The translations under genes and the position numbers were made by a program. Of a stretch of DNA of 13,129 nt, positions 1 through 7,431 are shown piece after piece (the first letter of the stretch is position 1; each line of letters starts with the position of its first letter). The stretch is from Firmicutes bacterium CAG:534. Its GTDB lineage: Bacteria > Bacillota > Clostridia > Lachnospirales > Lachnospiraceae. A model generated the notes under the pieces. That model searched no databases. It saw only the letters and a list, made by a program, of their open reading frames with translations, and was not told the DNA's origin. Where the stretch lies: the NCBI GenBank assembly GCA_000436115.1, contig FR894555.1, positions 37,297-50,425 of the forward strand, read 5' to 3'.

Positions 1-403
1 CATAGGCCCTGCGAAGTTCCTCCTGCTCCCCTGGCCCTGCCAGATCGCTTTTGTTAAAGCAGATCACGGAAGGAAGCTCCTGCTTTTCCATCATGATCAG
101 GAAACGGTCTAAAAGATTATAGTTGGGATCCGGCTTTGTAATGGCAAAGATCACAAGCGCCTGATCGATATTGGCACAGGCTGGCCGGATCAGCATATTC
201 CTTCTTTCAAGGATAGCGGTAATGCTTCCCGTAAGGGTGCCTTCCTTAAGCACCTCAAGGCAGACGTCATCCCCCACAAGAGGCTTCATGCCATCCTTCC
301 GAAAGATCCCCTTTGCCTTGCATTCTACCAGCCCGATCTTTGTATATACATAGTAAAATCCTGCAATTCCTTTAATGATCTTTCCCTGTATCTGCTGCCC
401 CAC
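1..403 (-). CDS. rsgA: Ribosome small-subunit-dependent GTPase RsgA, N-terminal part (cut by the window edge)
   Basis: RsgA (YloQ/CpgA) is a circularly permuted GTPase that binds the 30S subunit and helps its late maturation. About 134 residues are visible; the family is usually near 300, so the P-loop, switch regions and zinc-binding tail lie beyond the left edge. An N-terminal OB-fold-like part (about 1-70) includes GKIIKGIAGFYYV and the segment MKPLVGDDV. The start of the GTPase domain follows, with NIDQALVIFAITKPDPN, LLDRFLIMME and the G4 motif NKSD near residue 116. I chose the GTG at 401-403 because GAGAGG (410-415) lies 6 bases before it and it is the only usual start codon after the in-frame TAA of pknB. 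The gap to pknB is 21 bases. RsgA after a PASTA kinase is conserved in Firmicutes, and B. subtilis CpgA is a reported substrate of the kinase PrkC. Confidence 0.93.
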   Translation of the reverse strand, partial: MGQQIQGKIIKGIAGFYYVYTKIGLVECKAKGIFRKDGMKPLVGDDVCLEVLKEGTLTGSITAILERRNMLIRPACANIDQALVIFAITKPDPNYNLLDRFLIMMEKQELPSVICFNKSDLAGPGEQEELRRAY

Positions 404-409
404 GAAACG

Positions 410-415
410 CCTCTC
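410..415 (-). promoter_or_regulatory. Ribosome binding site of rsgA
   Basis: GAGAGG lies 6 bases upstream of GTG at 401-403. It decides the start, because no ATG occurs between the in-frame stop of pknB (425-427) and the conserved N-terminus of RsgA. Confidence 0.7.
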
Positions 416-424
416 TTTATCGCT

Positions 425-2560
425 TTACTCTGCCGTAAAGGTTACCGGTCTTCTGACCTCTTTACTTTCGCTGGTTCCCTCTATGGTGGTTACGCTTCCA
501 TCCTCATTGGTTACACTGGTTGCCTCTGTCACATTCACATACTGAAATAAGAGATACCCTGTCTGGGTCTTGATCCCGGTAATGTTCTGCTGCTGGATGG
601 GGAAGGATGCAGTCTGGGTGCTCATAAGCTGCGTTCCGTCATCTGCCATCAGTGTTACGGTTACTGTGGTTCCGGACCGATAATTCGGATCCTCCTCCTG
701 GGTAGGTCCCTGAATGGCATCTGCAAATTTATAGGTAGATTGGATCGGCCCTAAGCTGATGCTTACATCCACAGCAGTACCTACATCTACATAAGATCCT
801 ACAGAATAGCTCTGGTAGCAGACAAGTCCTGTCAGATCTGCGTTTTCATTGTTTACCTCGGACACCACTCCCATCTGAAGTCCTGCCTCTACCAGGATTG
901 CCATGGCTTCTGACTCATCCCTTCCGATCACATTAGGAACCCGGACTTTACTGGAGTCCTTGCCAAGACTGATGGTAATGGTAACCGTGCTTCCACTGGG
1001 AGCCTTGCTTCCGCCCTTGGGAGACTGCTCCACAATGCTTCCCTTTTTAATATATTCATCAGCGCTTTCCGTTTTGGAAACTCCAAAGCCCTTTTTCCCA
1101 AGCTCTGCCACTGCTTCTGCTTCCGTCATTCCCACAACGTCCGGCACCTCTATGCCCTCTGAGCCTGCGCTAACCGTCAGGACTACATTCGATCCCTCCG
1201 GAAGCATTTCCCCTTCCGTTTTATCCGCACGGATCACGATCCCCTGCTCATACTGGGTGCTTTCCTCATATTCGATCTCCGGAGTCAGCCCCAGGTTTAA
1301 AAGGGAAACCTTCACATCATCAATGTTCTTGCCAACCACACCGATCATCTGCACCTGTGCTTTTTCTTCCTGCTGCTCTTCCTGGATGGTCTCATCCTGA
1401 GCGCTTTCCCCAAAAACACCAAAGGCCTTGCCCACCAAAAACAGGACGATACAGCCCACTAAAATGGCGGCGATCACCGCAAGGATGGTTGTGATCCGTT
1501 CCATCTTTGGATCATAATCATCCTTGTCGTCATCCTCCGGCTCATATTCCTCCTCCGGTTCCTCTTCTATATATTTGCGCTTCACGCTCTTTCGCACATC
1601 CTTCTCTGTACGAAGGTGCATGGCCTCCTCCAGAGAATCTGTATTTCTGATCTGTTTCTTGATCCTTGTTCGATCTTCCTCCCCGATCATCTTAGTGGAG
1701 CCTTCCTCATCAGGGCTGACTACCTTCACAAAGTCCTCATCCGGCGTCATCAATGATCTTTTCAGGTCTGTGATCAGCTCGCCCATAGACTGATACCGTC
1801 TGTCAGGGCTCTTCTGACAGCACTTAAAGACGATCTGCTCCACGCTTACCGGGATTTCCGCTACATACTCCCTGGGAGAAGGCATCTCCTCCTGAATATG
1901 CTTGATGGCAATGGCTACCGTTGTCTCGCCGTTAAAGGGCACTCTTCCGGTCAGCATTTCAAACATGGTGATTCCCAGAGAATAAATATCGCTTTTCTCG
2001 TCGGAATAACCGCCTCTTGCCTGTTCCGGTGATGTATAATGTACAGATCCCATAACATTTGAGGTAATGGTGTTGCTGGTTGCCGCCTTGGCAATGCCAA
2101 AATCAGTAACCTTAACCTTTCCCTCCTTGGAGATCATAATATTCTGTGGTTTAATATCTCTGTGGATAATATGGTTGTTGTGAGCAGCTTCAATTCCCAT
2201 GCTCACCTGGATGGCAATACTGATGGCCTCCTTCACAGAAAGCCTTGCCTTCTTCTCAATGTATTTTTTGAGGGTGATCCCCTCTACTAATTCCATTACA
2301 ATATAGTAAATTCCGTTTTCTTCCCCTACATCATACACATTTACAATGTTGGGATGCATCAGCCCTGCTGCCGCCTGCGCCTCAATTCTGAATTTGGATA
2401 CGAAATTGGCATTCTCTGAAAATTCCTGTTTTAAAACCTTTACCGCAACGAAACGGTTCAGCTTATGATCCTTTGCCTTATAAACATCAGACATGCCGCC
2501 CGTTCCGATCTTTTCCAGTATTTCGTATCTGTCTCCGATTATCATTCCTATTTTTATCAT
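425..2560 (-). CDS. pknB: PASTA-domain membrane Ser/Thr protein kinase (PknB/PrkC/Stk1 type)
   Basis: This is a eukaryotic-type Ser/Thr kinase with a cytoplasmic kinase domain and external PASTA repeats, a family that senses muropeptides or lipid II and phosphorylates cell-wall, division and translation proteins. In the 711-residue form: Gly-rich loop GTGGMS (19-24), VAVK lysine (41), catalytic HRDIKPQN (133-140), DFG (153-155), and activation loop to SPEQARG. A charged juxtamembrane linker follows (about 270-355), first basic, then acidic (EEEPEEEYEPEDDDKDD). One membrane span lies at about 357-379. Three PASTA repeats occupy about 403-466, 469-535 and 539-605. A further tail of about 105 residues, rich in Thr, Ser and Val, ends the protein. 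The start is uncertain: ATG at 2558-2560 gives the usual N-terminus, but GGAG is 13 bases away; ATG at 2543-2545 (MIIGDRYE) is the alternative; a TTG at 2588-2590 has no binding site. It follows its phosphatase gene by 48 bases. Confidence 0.96.
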   Translation of the reverse strand: MIKIGMIIGDRYEILEKIGTGGMSDVYKAKDHKLNRFVAVKVLKQEFSENANFVSKFRIEAQAAAGLMHPNIVNVYDVGEENGIYYIVMELVEGITLKKYIEKKARLSVKEAISIAIQVSMGIEAAHNNHIIHRDIKPQNIMISKEGKVKVTDFGIAKAATSNTITSNVMGSVHYTSPEQARGGYSDEKSDIYSLGITMFEMLTGRVPFNGETTVAIAIKHIQEEMPSPREYVAEIPVSVEQIVFKCCQKSPDRRYQSMGELITDLKRSLMTPDEDFVKVVSPDEEGSTKMIGEEDRTRIKKQIRNTDSLEEAMHLRTEKDVRKSVKRKYIEEEPEEEYEPEDDDKDDYDPKMERITTILAVIAAILVGCIVLFLVGKAFGVFGESAQDETIQEEQQEEKAQVQMIGVVGKNIDDVKVSLLNLGLTPEIEYEESTQYEQGIVIRADKTEGEMLPEGSNVVLTVSAGSEGIEVPDVVGMTEAEAVAELGKKGFGVSKTESADEYIKKGSIVEQSPKGGSKAPSGSTVTITISLGKDSSKVRVPNVIGRDESEAMAILVEAGLQMGVVSEVNNENADLTGLVCYQSYSVGSYVDVGTAVDVSISLGPIQSTYKFADAIQGPTQEEDPNYRSGTTVTVTLMADDGTQLMSTQTASFPIQQQNITGIKTQTGYLLFQYVNVTEATSVTNEDGSVTTIEGTSESKEVRRPVTFTAE

Positions 2561-2608
2561 ATTTCTATAAAATCTCCATACTATTTGCAAGTTTTAAGGC
2601 TTCTGCTG

Positions 2609-3346
2609 TCAGTCATCCCTTGCAAAGGCATCGATGATGATCACTGCAATGTTGTCCTTGCCTCCGTTATTGTTGGCTGCTTCCACCAACATCTGTGCTC
2701 TTTCTTCAATGGTCGCCTGCTGCCTTAGGATCTTTCCGATCTCTTCATCCTCCAGCATATTGGTCAGCCCATCCGAACACATCAGTACAATGTCTCCTGG
2801 AAATAGTTCCTCATGGAAAAAGTCGATCTCCACCGTATCCATGGCTCCTACCGCTCTGGTAATGATATTCTTGTCAGGGTGGTTCCTGGCCTCCGCCCGG
2901 TCAATTCCTCCCATCCTGACCATCTCTTCCACCAGGGAATGATCCCTGGTCACCTGTCTGATCTCGCTGTTTATAATATAAAGCCGGCTGTCTCCTACAT
3001 TGGCTACCTGAAGGTAATGCCCCAGGCAGGTTGCTACCACAACAGTGGTTCCCATTCCATAAAGGGCGGGATCCTCCCCGGCTCTTCTTCTGATCTGGTC
3101 GTTGGCTACCCGGATGGCCTTTCCCAAGATGCGTACCGGATTCTTTTCAAAGCACCCCCGTATCTCCCTGACCATTGTTTCTACCGTACATTTAGAGGCA
3201 TAATCACCTGCATTATGTCCTCCCATTCCATCTGCTACCACAAATACATTGGGAAGATTTCCAATAGGCTGATCCGATACATAAACATAATCCTGATTCA
3301 GTTTTCTTTTCTTTCCGATATCTGTCACGGAAAAGGAACGTATCAC
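2609..3346 (-). CDS. prpC: PP2C-family Ser/Thr protein phosphatase (Stp/PrpC type)
   Basis: This soluble, metal-dependent PPM/PP2C phosphatase reverses the phosphorylation made by the PASTA kinase encoded directly downstream. The 245 residues match the usual bacterial length. All the hallmark motifs are visible: NQD (17-19), ADGMGGHNAG (38-47), GMGTT (97-101), ANVGDSRLY (115-123), RDHSLVEEM (134-142), ITRAVG (162-167), CSDGLTNML (190-198) and GGKDNIAVI (228-236). The expected metal-binding aspartates are D19, D39, D192 and D231. Translation starts at GTG (3344-3346), behind a strong GGAGGAGGT (3353-3361) that overlaps the last codons of rlmN. Only two bases separate the rlmN stop from this start, so the two are probably translationally coupled. 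The N-terminal sequence MIRSFSVTDIGKKRKLNQD is standard for the family and supports the GTG start. Confidence 0.96.
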   Translation of the reverse strand: MIRSFSVTDIGKKRKLNQDYVYVSDQPIGNLPNVFVVADGMGGHNAGDYASKCTVETMVREIRGCFEKNPVRILGKAIRVANDQIRRRAGEDPALYGMGTTVVVATCLGHYLQVANVGDSRLYIINSEIRQVTRDHSLVEEMVRMGGIDRAEARNHPDKNIITRAVGAMDTVEIDFFHEELFPGDIVLMCSDGLTNMLEDEEIGKILRQQATIEERAQMLVEAANNNGGKDNIAVIIIDAFARDD

Positions 3347-3348
3347 GC

Positions 3349-4395
3349 CTATACCTCCTCCTTTTCTTCCTTCTGTCTTCTCCTGAGCTGCCCGCAGGCG
3401 CCGTCAATATCCCGGCCCATTTCCCTTCTTATAGTAACATTTATTCCGTTTTTTTCAAGTTTATTTTTAAAAGCGGTCACCGCAGACTGGCTTGGCTGCA
3501 CAAAATCCCTCTCTGTTACAGGGTTTACCGGGATCAGGTTGACATGCGCCGCCACCCTCCTTGCAAGCTGTGAAAGCTGCTGCGCATCCTCCCTGGTGTC
3601 GTTCACTCCTGCCACCAGCGCATACTCAAAGGTGATCCTTCTTCCGGTCTTTTCAAAATAATTGCTGCAGGCATCCATCAGCTCCTCAATAGAGTATCTG
3701 TTGGCAATGGGCATCAGCTTTCTTCTTTTTTCGTCTGTAACAGCGTGAAGGGAAAGCGCCAGAGTGATCTGAAGCTTCTGCTCGGAAAGCTCATAAATCC
3801 TCGGCACCAGTCCGCAGGTAGATACGGTCACATTTCTCTGGCTGATGTGAAGTCCGTTTTCATCCGTTAAAAGCTCTATAAAGCGCAGAAGGTTCTCGTA
3901 ATTATCCAAGGGTTCTCCGGTACCCATGACTACCACATTGGAGATCCTTTCCCCGGTAAGCCTGGTAATGGCGTAGATCTGATCCAGCATCTCCGAAGGC
4001 CAAAGAGAACGCTCCAGCCCATCCAGTGTGGAAGCGCAGAAGGCGCACCCCATTCTGCAGCCCACCTGGGAAGAGATACATACGCTGTTTCCATGCTTGT
4101 ATTTCATGAAAACACTTTCTACCAGGCTGCCGTCCTGCATCTCAAACAAAAACTTTTTCGTACCGTCAAACTGTGATTCCTGCTGTCTTACCAGCTTCAC
4201 CGCGGTATAACTGTATTCCTCCATAAGACGCTCCCGCAGCGTCTTTGGCAGATTGGTCATTTCCTCATAGCTCCGTGCAAGGCTTTTATGCATCCACTGA
4301 TAAAGCTGTACTGCCCGAAAGGGCTTTTCTGAAAGTACCTCTGTCATTTCCTTCTTCAGTTCTTCCAGCGTCATGGACTTGATTTCTTTTTTCAT
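3349..4395 (-). CDS. rlmN: Dual-specificity 23S rRNA A2503 / tRNA A37 C2-methyltransferase RlmN
   Basis: RlmN is a radical-SAM enzyme that methylates C2 of adenosine 2503 in 23S rRNA and of adenosine 37 in certain tRNAs. The 348-residue product has the family's normal length. The iron-sulfur motif CxxxCxxC is present as CRMGCAFC (113-120). The two catalytic cysteines, equivalent to E. coli C118 and C355, appear at C106 (VCISSQVGC) and C334 (GRDIDGACGQL). The SAM-binding GTGEPLDNY lies at 158-166 and LALSLHA at 212-218. It follows rsmB by 8 bases. The ribosome binding site is weak (AAGAGAAACA before ATG at 4393-4395), so translation may depend on ribosomes ending rsmB. A second in-frame ATG lies 7 codons further in, but the first fits the family better. 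RlmN is the intrinsic paralogue of the resistance enzyme Cfr; the motifs here are those of RlmN. Confidence 0.97.
   Translation of the reverse strand: MKKEIKSMTLEELKKEMTEVLSEKPFRAVQLYQWMHKSLARSYEEMTNLPKTLRERLMEEYSYTAVKLVRQQESQFDGTKKFLFEMQDGSLVESVFMKYKHGNSVCISSQVGCRMGCAFCASTLDGLERSLWPSEMLDQIYAITRLTGERISNVVVMGTGEPLDNYENLLRFIELLTDENGLHISQRNVTVSTCGLVPRIYELSEQKLQITLALSLHAVTDEKRRKLMPIANRYSIEELMDACSNYFEKTGRRITFEYALVAGVNDTREDAQQLSQLARRVAAHVNLIPVNPVTERDFVQPSQSAVTAFKNKLEKNGINVTIRREMGRDIDGACGQLRRRQKEEKEEV
3353..3361 (-). promoter_or_regulatory. Strong ribosome binding site of prpC inside the end of rlmN
   Basis: GGAGGAGGT is nearly the full complement of the 16S rRNA 3' end and lies 6 bases before GTG at 3344-3346. 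It sits within the codons for the C-terminal Lys-Glu-Glu-Val of RlmN, and supports a non-ATG start for the phosphatase. Confidence 0.8.
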
Positions 4396-4403
4396 TGTTT
4401 CTC

Positions 4404-5741
4404 TTACTTTCTCACCATCCTGGCTATAAAAAAGCCATCAGTTTCATGTTTTCCCGGAAGAAGCTGAAGCATTCCCGTTTTTCCCTCTTTTTGAAGCTGC
4501 CCTGGCAAAAAGGGCGAAAGCTCCTCCAGCCTGAAAGGGTGATCTTCCAAAAAAAGCTTTACCTGTTCTTCATTTTCCTCTGGGTCGATGGTACAGGTAC
4601 TGTAAAGCAGAACGCCTCCCGGCCTGACATACTGCCAGATCGCCTCCAAAATGTCCCTTTGGAGCTTTGCGATCTCCTTCATTCCATCCTTTGTGACTTT
4701 ATACTTAATGTCCCGTTTCCTGCCCATGATCCCCAACCCTGAACAGGGAAGATCCGCAAGCACCACATCTGCCTTTTCCTTAAGGGACGGATCAAAGGAA
4801 AGGGCATCATACCTCTGTATTTCCACCTGGGAAAGCTTTAGTCTTTCTGCATTTTCCCGGATAAGGGCGGTTTTGGTCTCTGTCAGATCCCTTGCTAAAA
4901 CCCTGCCCTCTTTTCCCGTCTTCTGCGCTGCCAGCATACTTTTTCCTCCGGGAGCTGCACAGACGTCCACCACAAAATCCCCGGGGGCGATCCCCGCCGC
5001 TTCTACTGCCAGCATGCTGCTCACATCCTGTACCGCAAAAAGGCCTTCCTCATACCCTGGAAGGCTTCTGATCTTATCGATCCCTGAAATCACAAATGCA
5101 TAAGGCAGGTAAGGGTGTCTGCTTACCCTGACCTCCCTTTGCTCCAGAGCGGAAAGGAACTGGCCTTTTTGCGTTTCATCCGCTTCCGGAGACAGCCTGA
5201 TGGTCACGGGATGCTCCCTGAGCGATCCTGCAAGGATCTGCTCTGTGGTCTCCTTTCCATAACAGGAGAGGAAAAACTCTACGATCCATTCCGGCATGGA
5301 GTACCGCACAGAAAGGCTCTCCGGCTCTTTCTCCGGCCAGATGATCTGCTGCTTTTTCCTTGCAATGCTCCTGAGCACTCCGTTTACATAGCCGGATAAG
5401 CCACGGAAGCCTCTTTTCCCTGCAAGCTTTACTGCCTCGTTACACACGGCGCTGTCCGGAATGCTGTCCATAAACAGCAGCTGGTATACGCTCATTCTCA
5501 ATAGGTTTCGGATAAGCGGCTTCATTTTGGAAACAGGTACGCTGGAAAAGGTATTCAGAACATAATCGATCTGAATCAGCCTTTCCAGCGTACCCTCCAC
5601 CAGTCTTTTCACAAACGCCTTGTCTCTGCTGTCACTGTAATCATATTTATCCAGCACATCCCTTATGACCAGATGGCTGTATGTGCCCTTTTCCAAAATT
5701 TCCATCAGCATGGAAAGGGCGAGATCCCTTGTATTATCCAA
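4404..5741 (-). CDS. rsmB: 16S rRNA m5C967 methyltransferase RsmB
   Basis: RsmB (Sun/Fmu) uses SAM to make 5-methylcytosine in helix 31 of 16S rRNA. The 445 residues show the typical two-part build. An all-helical NusB-like RNA-binding domain (about 1-135) contains VKRLVEGTLERLIQID and SIPDSAVCNEAVKLA. The Rossmann-fold methyltransferase follows, with FAVQDVSSML, the SAM motif VDVCAAPGGKS (258-268), the motif IV cysteine in DLPCSGLG (330-337) and the catalytic cysteine in STCTIDPEENE (381-391, C383). The reading frame opens with TTG at 5739-5741; GAGAGG about 8 bases upstream overlaps the stop of the preceding peptidase gene. The first ATG in frame (5709-5711) would remove the conserved NTRDLAL segment, so TTG is preferred. 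It lies 13 bases after the metallopeptidase gene and 8 bases before rlmN. Confidence 0.96.
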   Translation of the reverse strand: MDNTRDLALSMLMEILEKGTYSHLVIRDVLDKYDYSDSRDKAFVKRLVEGTLERLIQIDYVLNTFSSVPVSKMKPLIRNLLRMSVYQLLFMDSIPDSAVCNEAVKLAGKRGFRGLSGYVNGVLRSIARKKQQIIWPEKEPESLSVRYSMPEWIVEFFLSCYGKETTEQILAGSLREHPVTIRLSPEADETQKGQFLSALEQREVRVSRHPYLPYAFVISGIDKIRSLPGYEEGLFAVQDVSSMLAVEAAGIAPGDFVVDVCAAPGGKSMLAAQKTGKEGRVLARDLTETKTALIRENAERLKLSQVEIQRYDALSFDPSLKEKADVVLADLPCSGLGIMGRKRDIKYKVTKDGMKEIAKLQRDILEAIWQYVRPGGVLLYSTCTIDPEENEEQVKLFLEDHPFRLEELSPFLPGQLQKEGKTGMLQLLPGKHETDGFFIARMVRK

Positions 5742-5754
5742 TCCTTTTTCCTCT

Positions 5755-6480
5755 CTAGTCGTCCCTTCTCCTTCGTCCGCCTGTCAGGATCAAAAGACGA
5801 AGAAGCTGCAAAATGGCAGATGCCGCAGCGGCAACATAGGTCAGGGCCGCGGCCCCCAGAACGCGCCTGCAGTCATCTGTTTCATCCTCATTCATGATCC
5901 CGCAGCTTGAAAGAAGCTTTAACGCCCTGCCGGAAGCATTGAATTCTACCGGAAGCGTAATGATCTGGAACAAAACTGCCAGAGCAAAGATCCACACTCC
6001 GATTTCCGCCAGCGAAAAATAGCCTCCTCCCGGAAGTTCAAGCCCAATGCCCAGGATCAGCCCCAGGATCACAATGGGAAGCCCCAGTTTTGAGCCTAAA
6101 TTTGCTGCCGGTACCAGCGCTGAACGCAGCTTTAGGGGAAGATATCCCTCCTTATGCTGTAACGCATGTCCGCATTCATGGGCTGCCACACCGATCGCCG
6201 CCACAGACCTGGAGCCGTAAACAGCATCGGATAATCTCAGCACCTTGCTTCTGGGATCATAGTGATCTGTCAGTTCTCCGGAAATGTGCTGGATCTGTAC
6301 ATCATGGATCCCTGACATCTGCAGGATCCTCTGTGCCGCCTCTGCTCCTGTCATTCCGCTTCTTGCCCTGACTCTTGCATATTTATGATAGGTGGAATTC
6401 ACACGGGAGCTGGCTGCCATACAGAGCAGCGCCCCGATAATTACCAGAATATAAGTAGGATCAAAATAATATCCGTACAT
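5755..6480 (-). CDS. Membrane zinc metallopeptidase, YugP-like (Zn_peptidase_2 family)
   Basis: This is a predicted integral-membrane zinc protease of the family typified by B. subtilis YugP (COG2738). Its substrates are unknown to me. The 241 residues show an N-terminal membrane segment (about 8-24), a soluble stretch with MTGAEAAQRIL (43-53) and HISGELTDHYDPRSKVLRLS (65-84), the zinc motif HECGH (101-105), hydrophobic segments at about 133-149, 160-178 and 208-232, and a short basic tail RRRRDD. LPVEFNAS (176-183) supplies a likely third ligand, E179. Length and motif order are normal, so it looks intact. The start at 6478-6480 has GGAGG 4 bases upstream. It sits between fmt and rsmB, which are adjacent in B. 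subtilis; an insertion here is, to my knowledge, common in clostridia. Co-transcription suggests it is made whenever the translation genes are, but gives no direct hint of its target. Confidence 0.9.
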   Translation of the reverse strand: MYGYYFDPTYILVIIGALLCMAASSRVNSTYHKYARVRARSGMTGAEAAQRILQMSGIHDVQIQHISGELTDHYDPRSKVLRLSDAVYGSRSVAAIGVAAHECGHALQHKEGYLPLKLRSALVPAANLGSKLGLPIVILGLILGIGLELPGGGYFSLAEIGVWIFALAVLFQIITLPVEFNASGRALKLLSSCGIMNEDETDDCRRVLGAAALTYVAAAASAILQLLRLLILTGGRRRRDD

Positions 6481-6492
6481 ATTGCCTCCAAT

Positions 6493-7431
6493 CTAGCCCA
6501 GGATCATCCCCGGCTCAACCTGATATCCCAGAAGAAATTCCCTGGTCAAAACCCGTTTTTTCCCTTCTAACTGCAGGGAAAGGATCTGCAGCGCTCCCTG
6601 GCCGCAGGCCACCGTAAAGCCTTCCCTGGAAACACTGACCACCTGTCCGGGCTCTGCCTTTTGCGCGCCATTTTCCTCCGCTACCCGGGCCTCCCAGATC
6701 TTTAAGGTCTTTCCGCCAAAAAAGGTATAGGCGCTTGGCCAGGAATTTAATCCCCGGATCCATCTTTCCAGACTGACGGCATCCTTGGACCAGTCGATCT
6801 GCCCCATTGCCTTTGTCAGCTTTTTGGCATAGCTGGAAAGCTCGTCCTTTTGTTTTTCAGGAACCAGCTCTCCTTTTTCCAGCTTGGGAAGCGCTTCCAC
6901 GATCAGTTCTGCCCCCAGATGCATCAGCTTATCATGGAGGCTGTCCCCGGTTTCCTTAGGAGAAAGCTCCACGGAACGCTTCAGCAGCATATCGCCGGTA
7001 TCAAGTCCCTTATCCATCTGCATGATGGTAACGCCGCTCTCCTTTTCTCCGTTTAATACGGCCCACTGAATCGGCGCTGCCCCTCGGTATGCCGGAAGAA
7101 GAGAGGCATGGATATTGATGCATCCATATTCGGGCATGTTCAGGATCTCCTCTGAAAGCAGTTGCCCAAAGGCCGCAACCACAAAAAGATCTGCCTGATA
7201 TTTTTCAAGCTCTGCTACCGCCTCCGGCTCCTTGATCTTAACCGGCTGAAAAACAGGGATCCCATGCCGCAGGGCACACTCCTTGACAGGCGTCATCTTC
7301 ACTTCTTTTCCCCGGCCTTTCTGCTTATCCGGCTGGGTAACCACAGCTGCAACCTCGTACCCTGCCTTTATGATTGCTTCTAAGGGCTCTACCGCAAAAT
7401 CCGGGGTTCCCATATACACAATTCTGATCAT
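6493..7431 (-). CDS. fmt: Methionyl-tRNA formyltransferase
   Basis: Fmt transfers a formyl group from 10-formyl-tetrahydrofolate to Met on the initiator tRNA, preparing bacterial translation initiation. The 312 residues match the family. The N-terminal formyltransferase domain (about 1-200) opens with MIRIVYMGTPDFAV and has the tRNA-binding loop KGRGKEVKMTPVK (38-50). Its catalytic triad falls at the same positions as the E. coli enzyme: N106 and H108 in INIHASLLP, and D144 in DKGLDTGD. The C-terminal OB-like domain (about 205-312) includes QIDWSKDA, WIRGLNSWPSAYT and the final VEPGMILG. The start ATG overlaps the stop of def as ATGA (7428-7431). A GGAGG lies 7 bases upstream inside the last def codons, so the two are translationally coupled. 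This fits function: Def removes the formyl group that Fmt adds. Confidence 0.97.
   Translation of the reverse strand: MIRIVYMGTPDFAVEPLEAIIKAGYEVAAVVTQPDKQKGRGKEVKMTPVKECALRHGIPVFQPVKIKEPEAVAELEKYQADLFVVAAFGQLLSEEILNMPEYGCINIHASLLPAYRGAAPIQWAVLNGEKESGVTIMQMDKGLDTGDMLLKRSVELSPKETGDSLHDKLMHLGAELIVEALPKLEKGELVPEKQKDELSSYAKKLTKAMGQIDWSKDAVSLERWIRGLNSWPSAYTFFGGKTLKIWEARVAEENGAQKAEPGQVVSVSREGFTVACGQGALQILSLQLEGKKRVLTREFLLGYQVEPGMILG

Noticed and set aside
903..1400. Plus-strand open frame opposite the PASTA repeats
   Set aside because: Ser/Thr/Pro-rich shadow of the repeat-coding strand, with no supporting context.
2561..2595. Possible internal promoter (TTGCAA with a TATAGA-like box) before pknB
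   Set aside because: The spacer is 15 bases and transcription would start at about the ATG, leaving no leader; AT-rich chance match is more likely.
2813..3661. Plus-strand open frame of 282 codons opposite prpC and rlmN
   Set aside because: It lies entirely antisense to two well-supported genes, its product shows no recognisable motif, and its composition is what the complementary strand of those genes would give.
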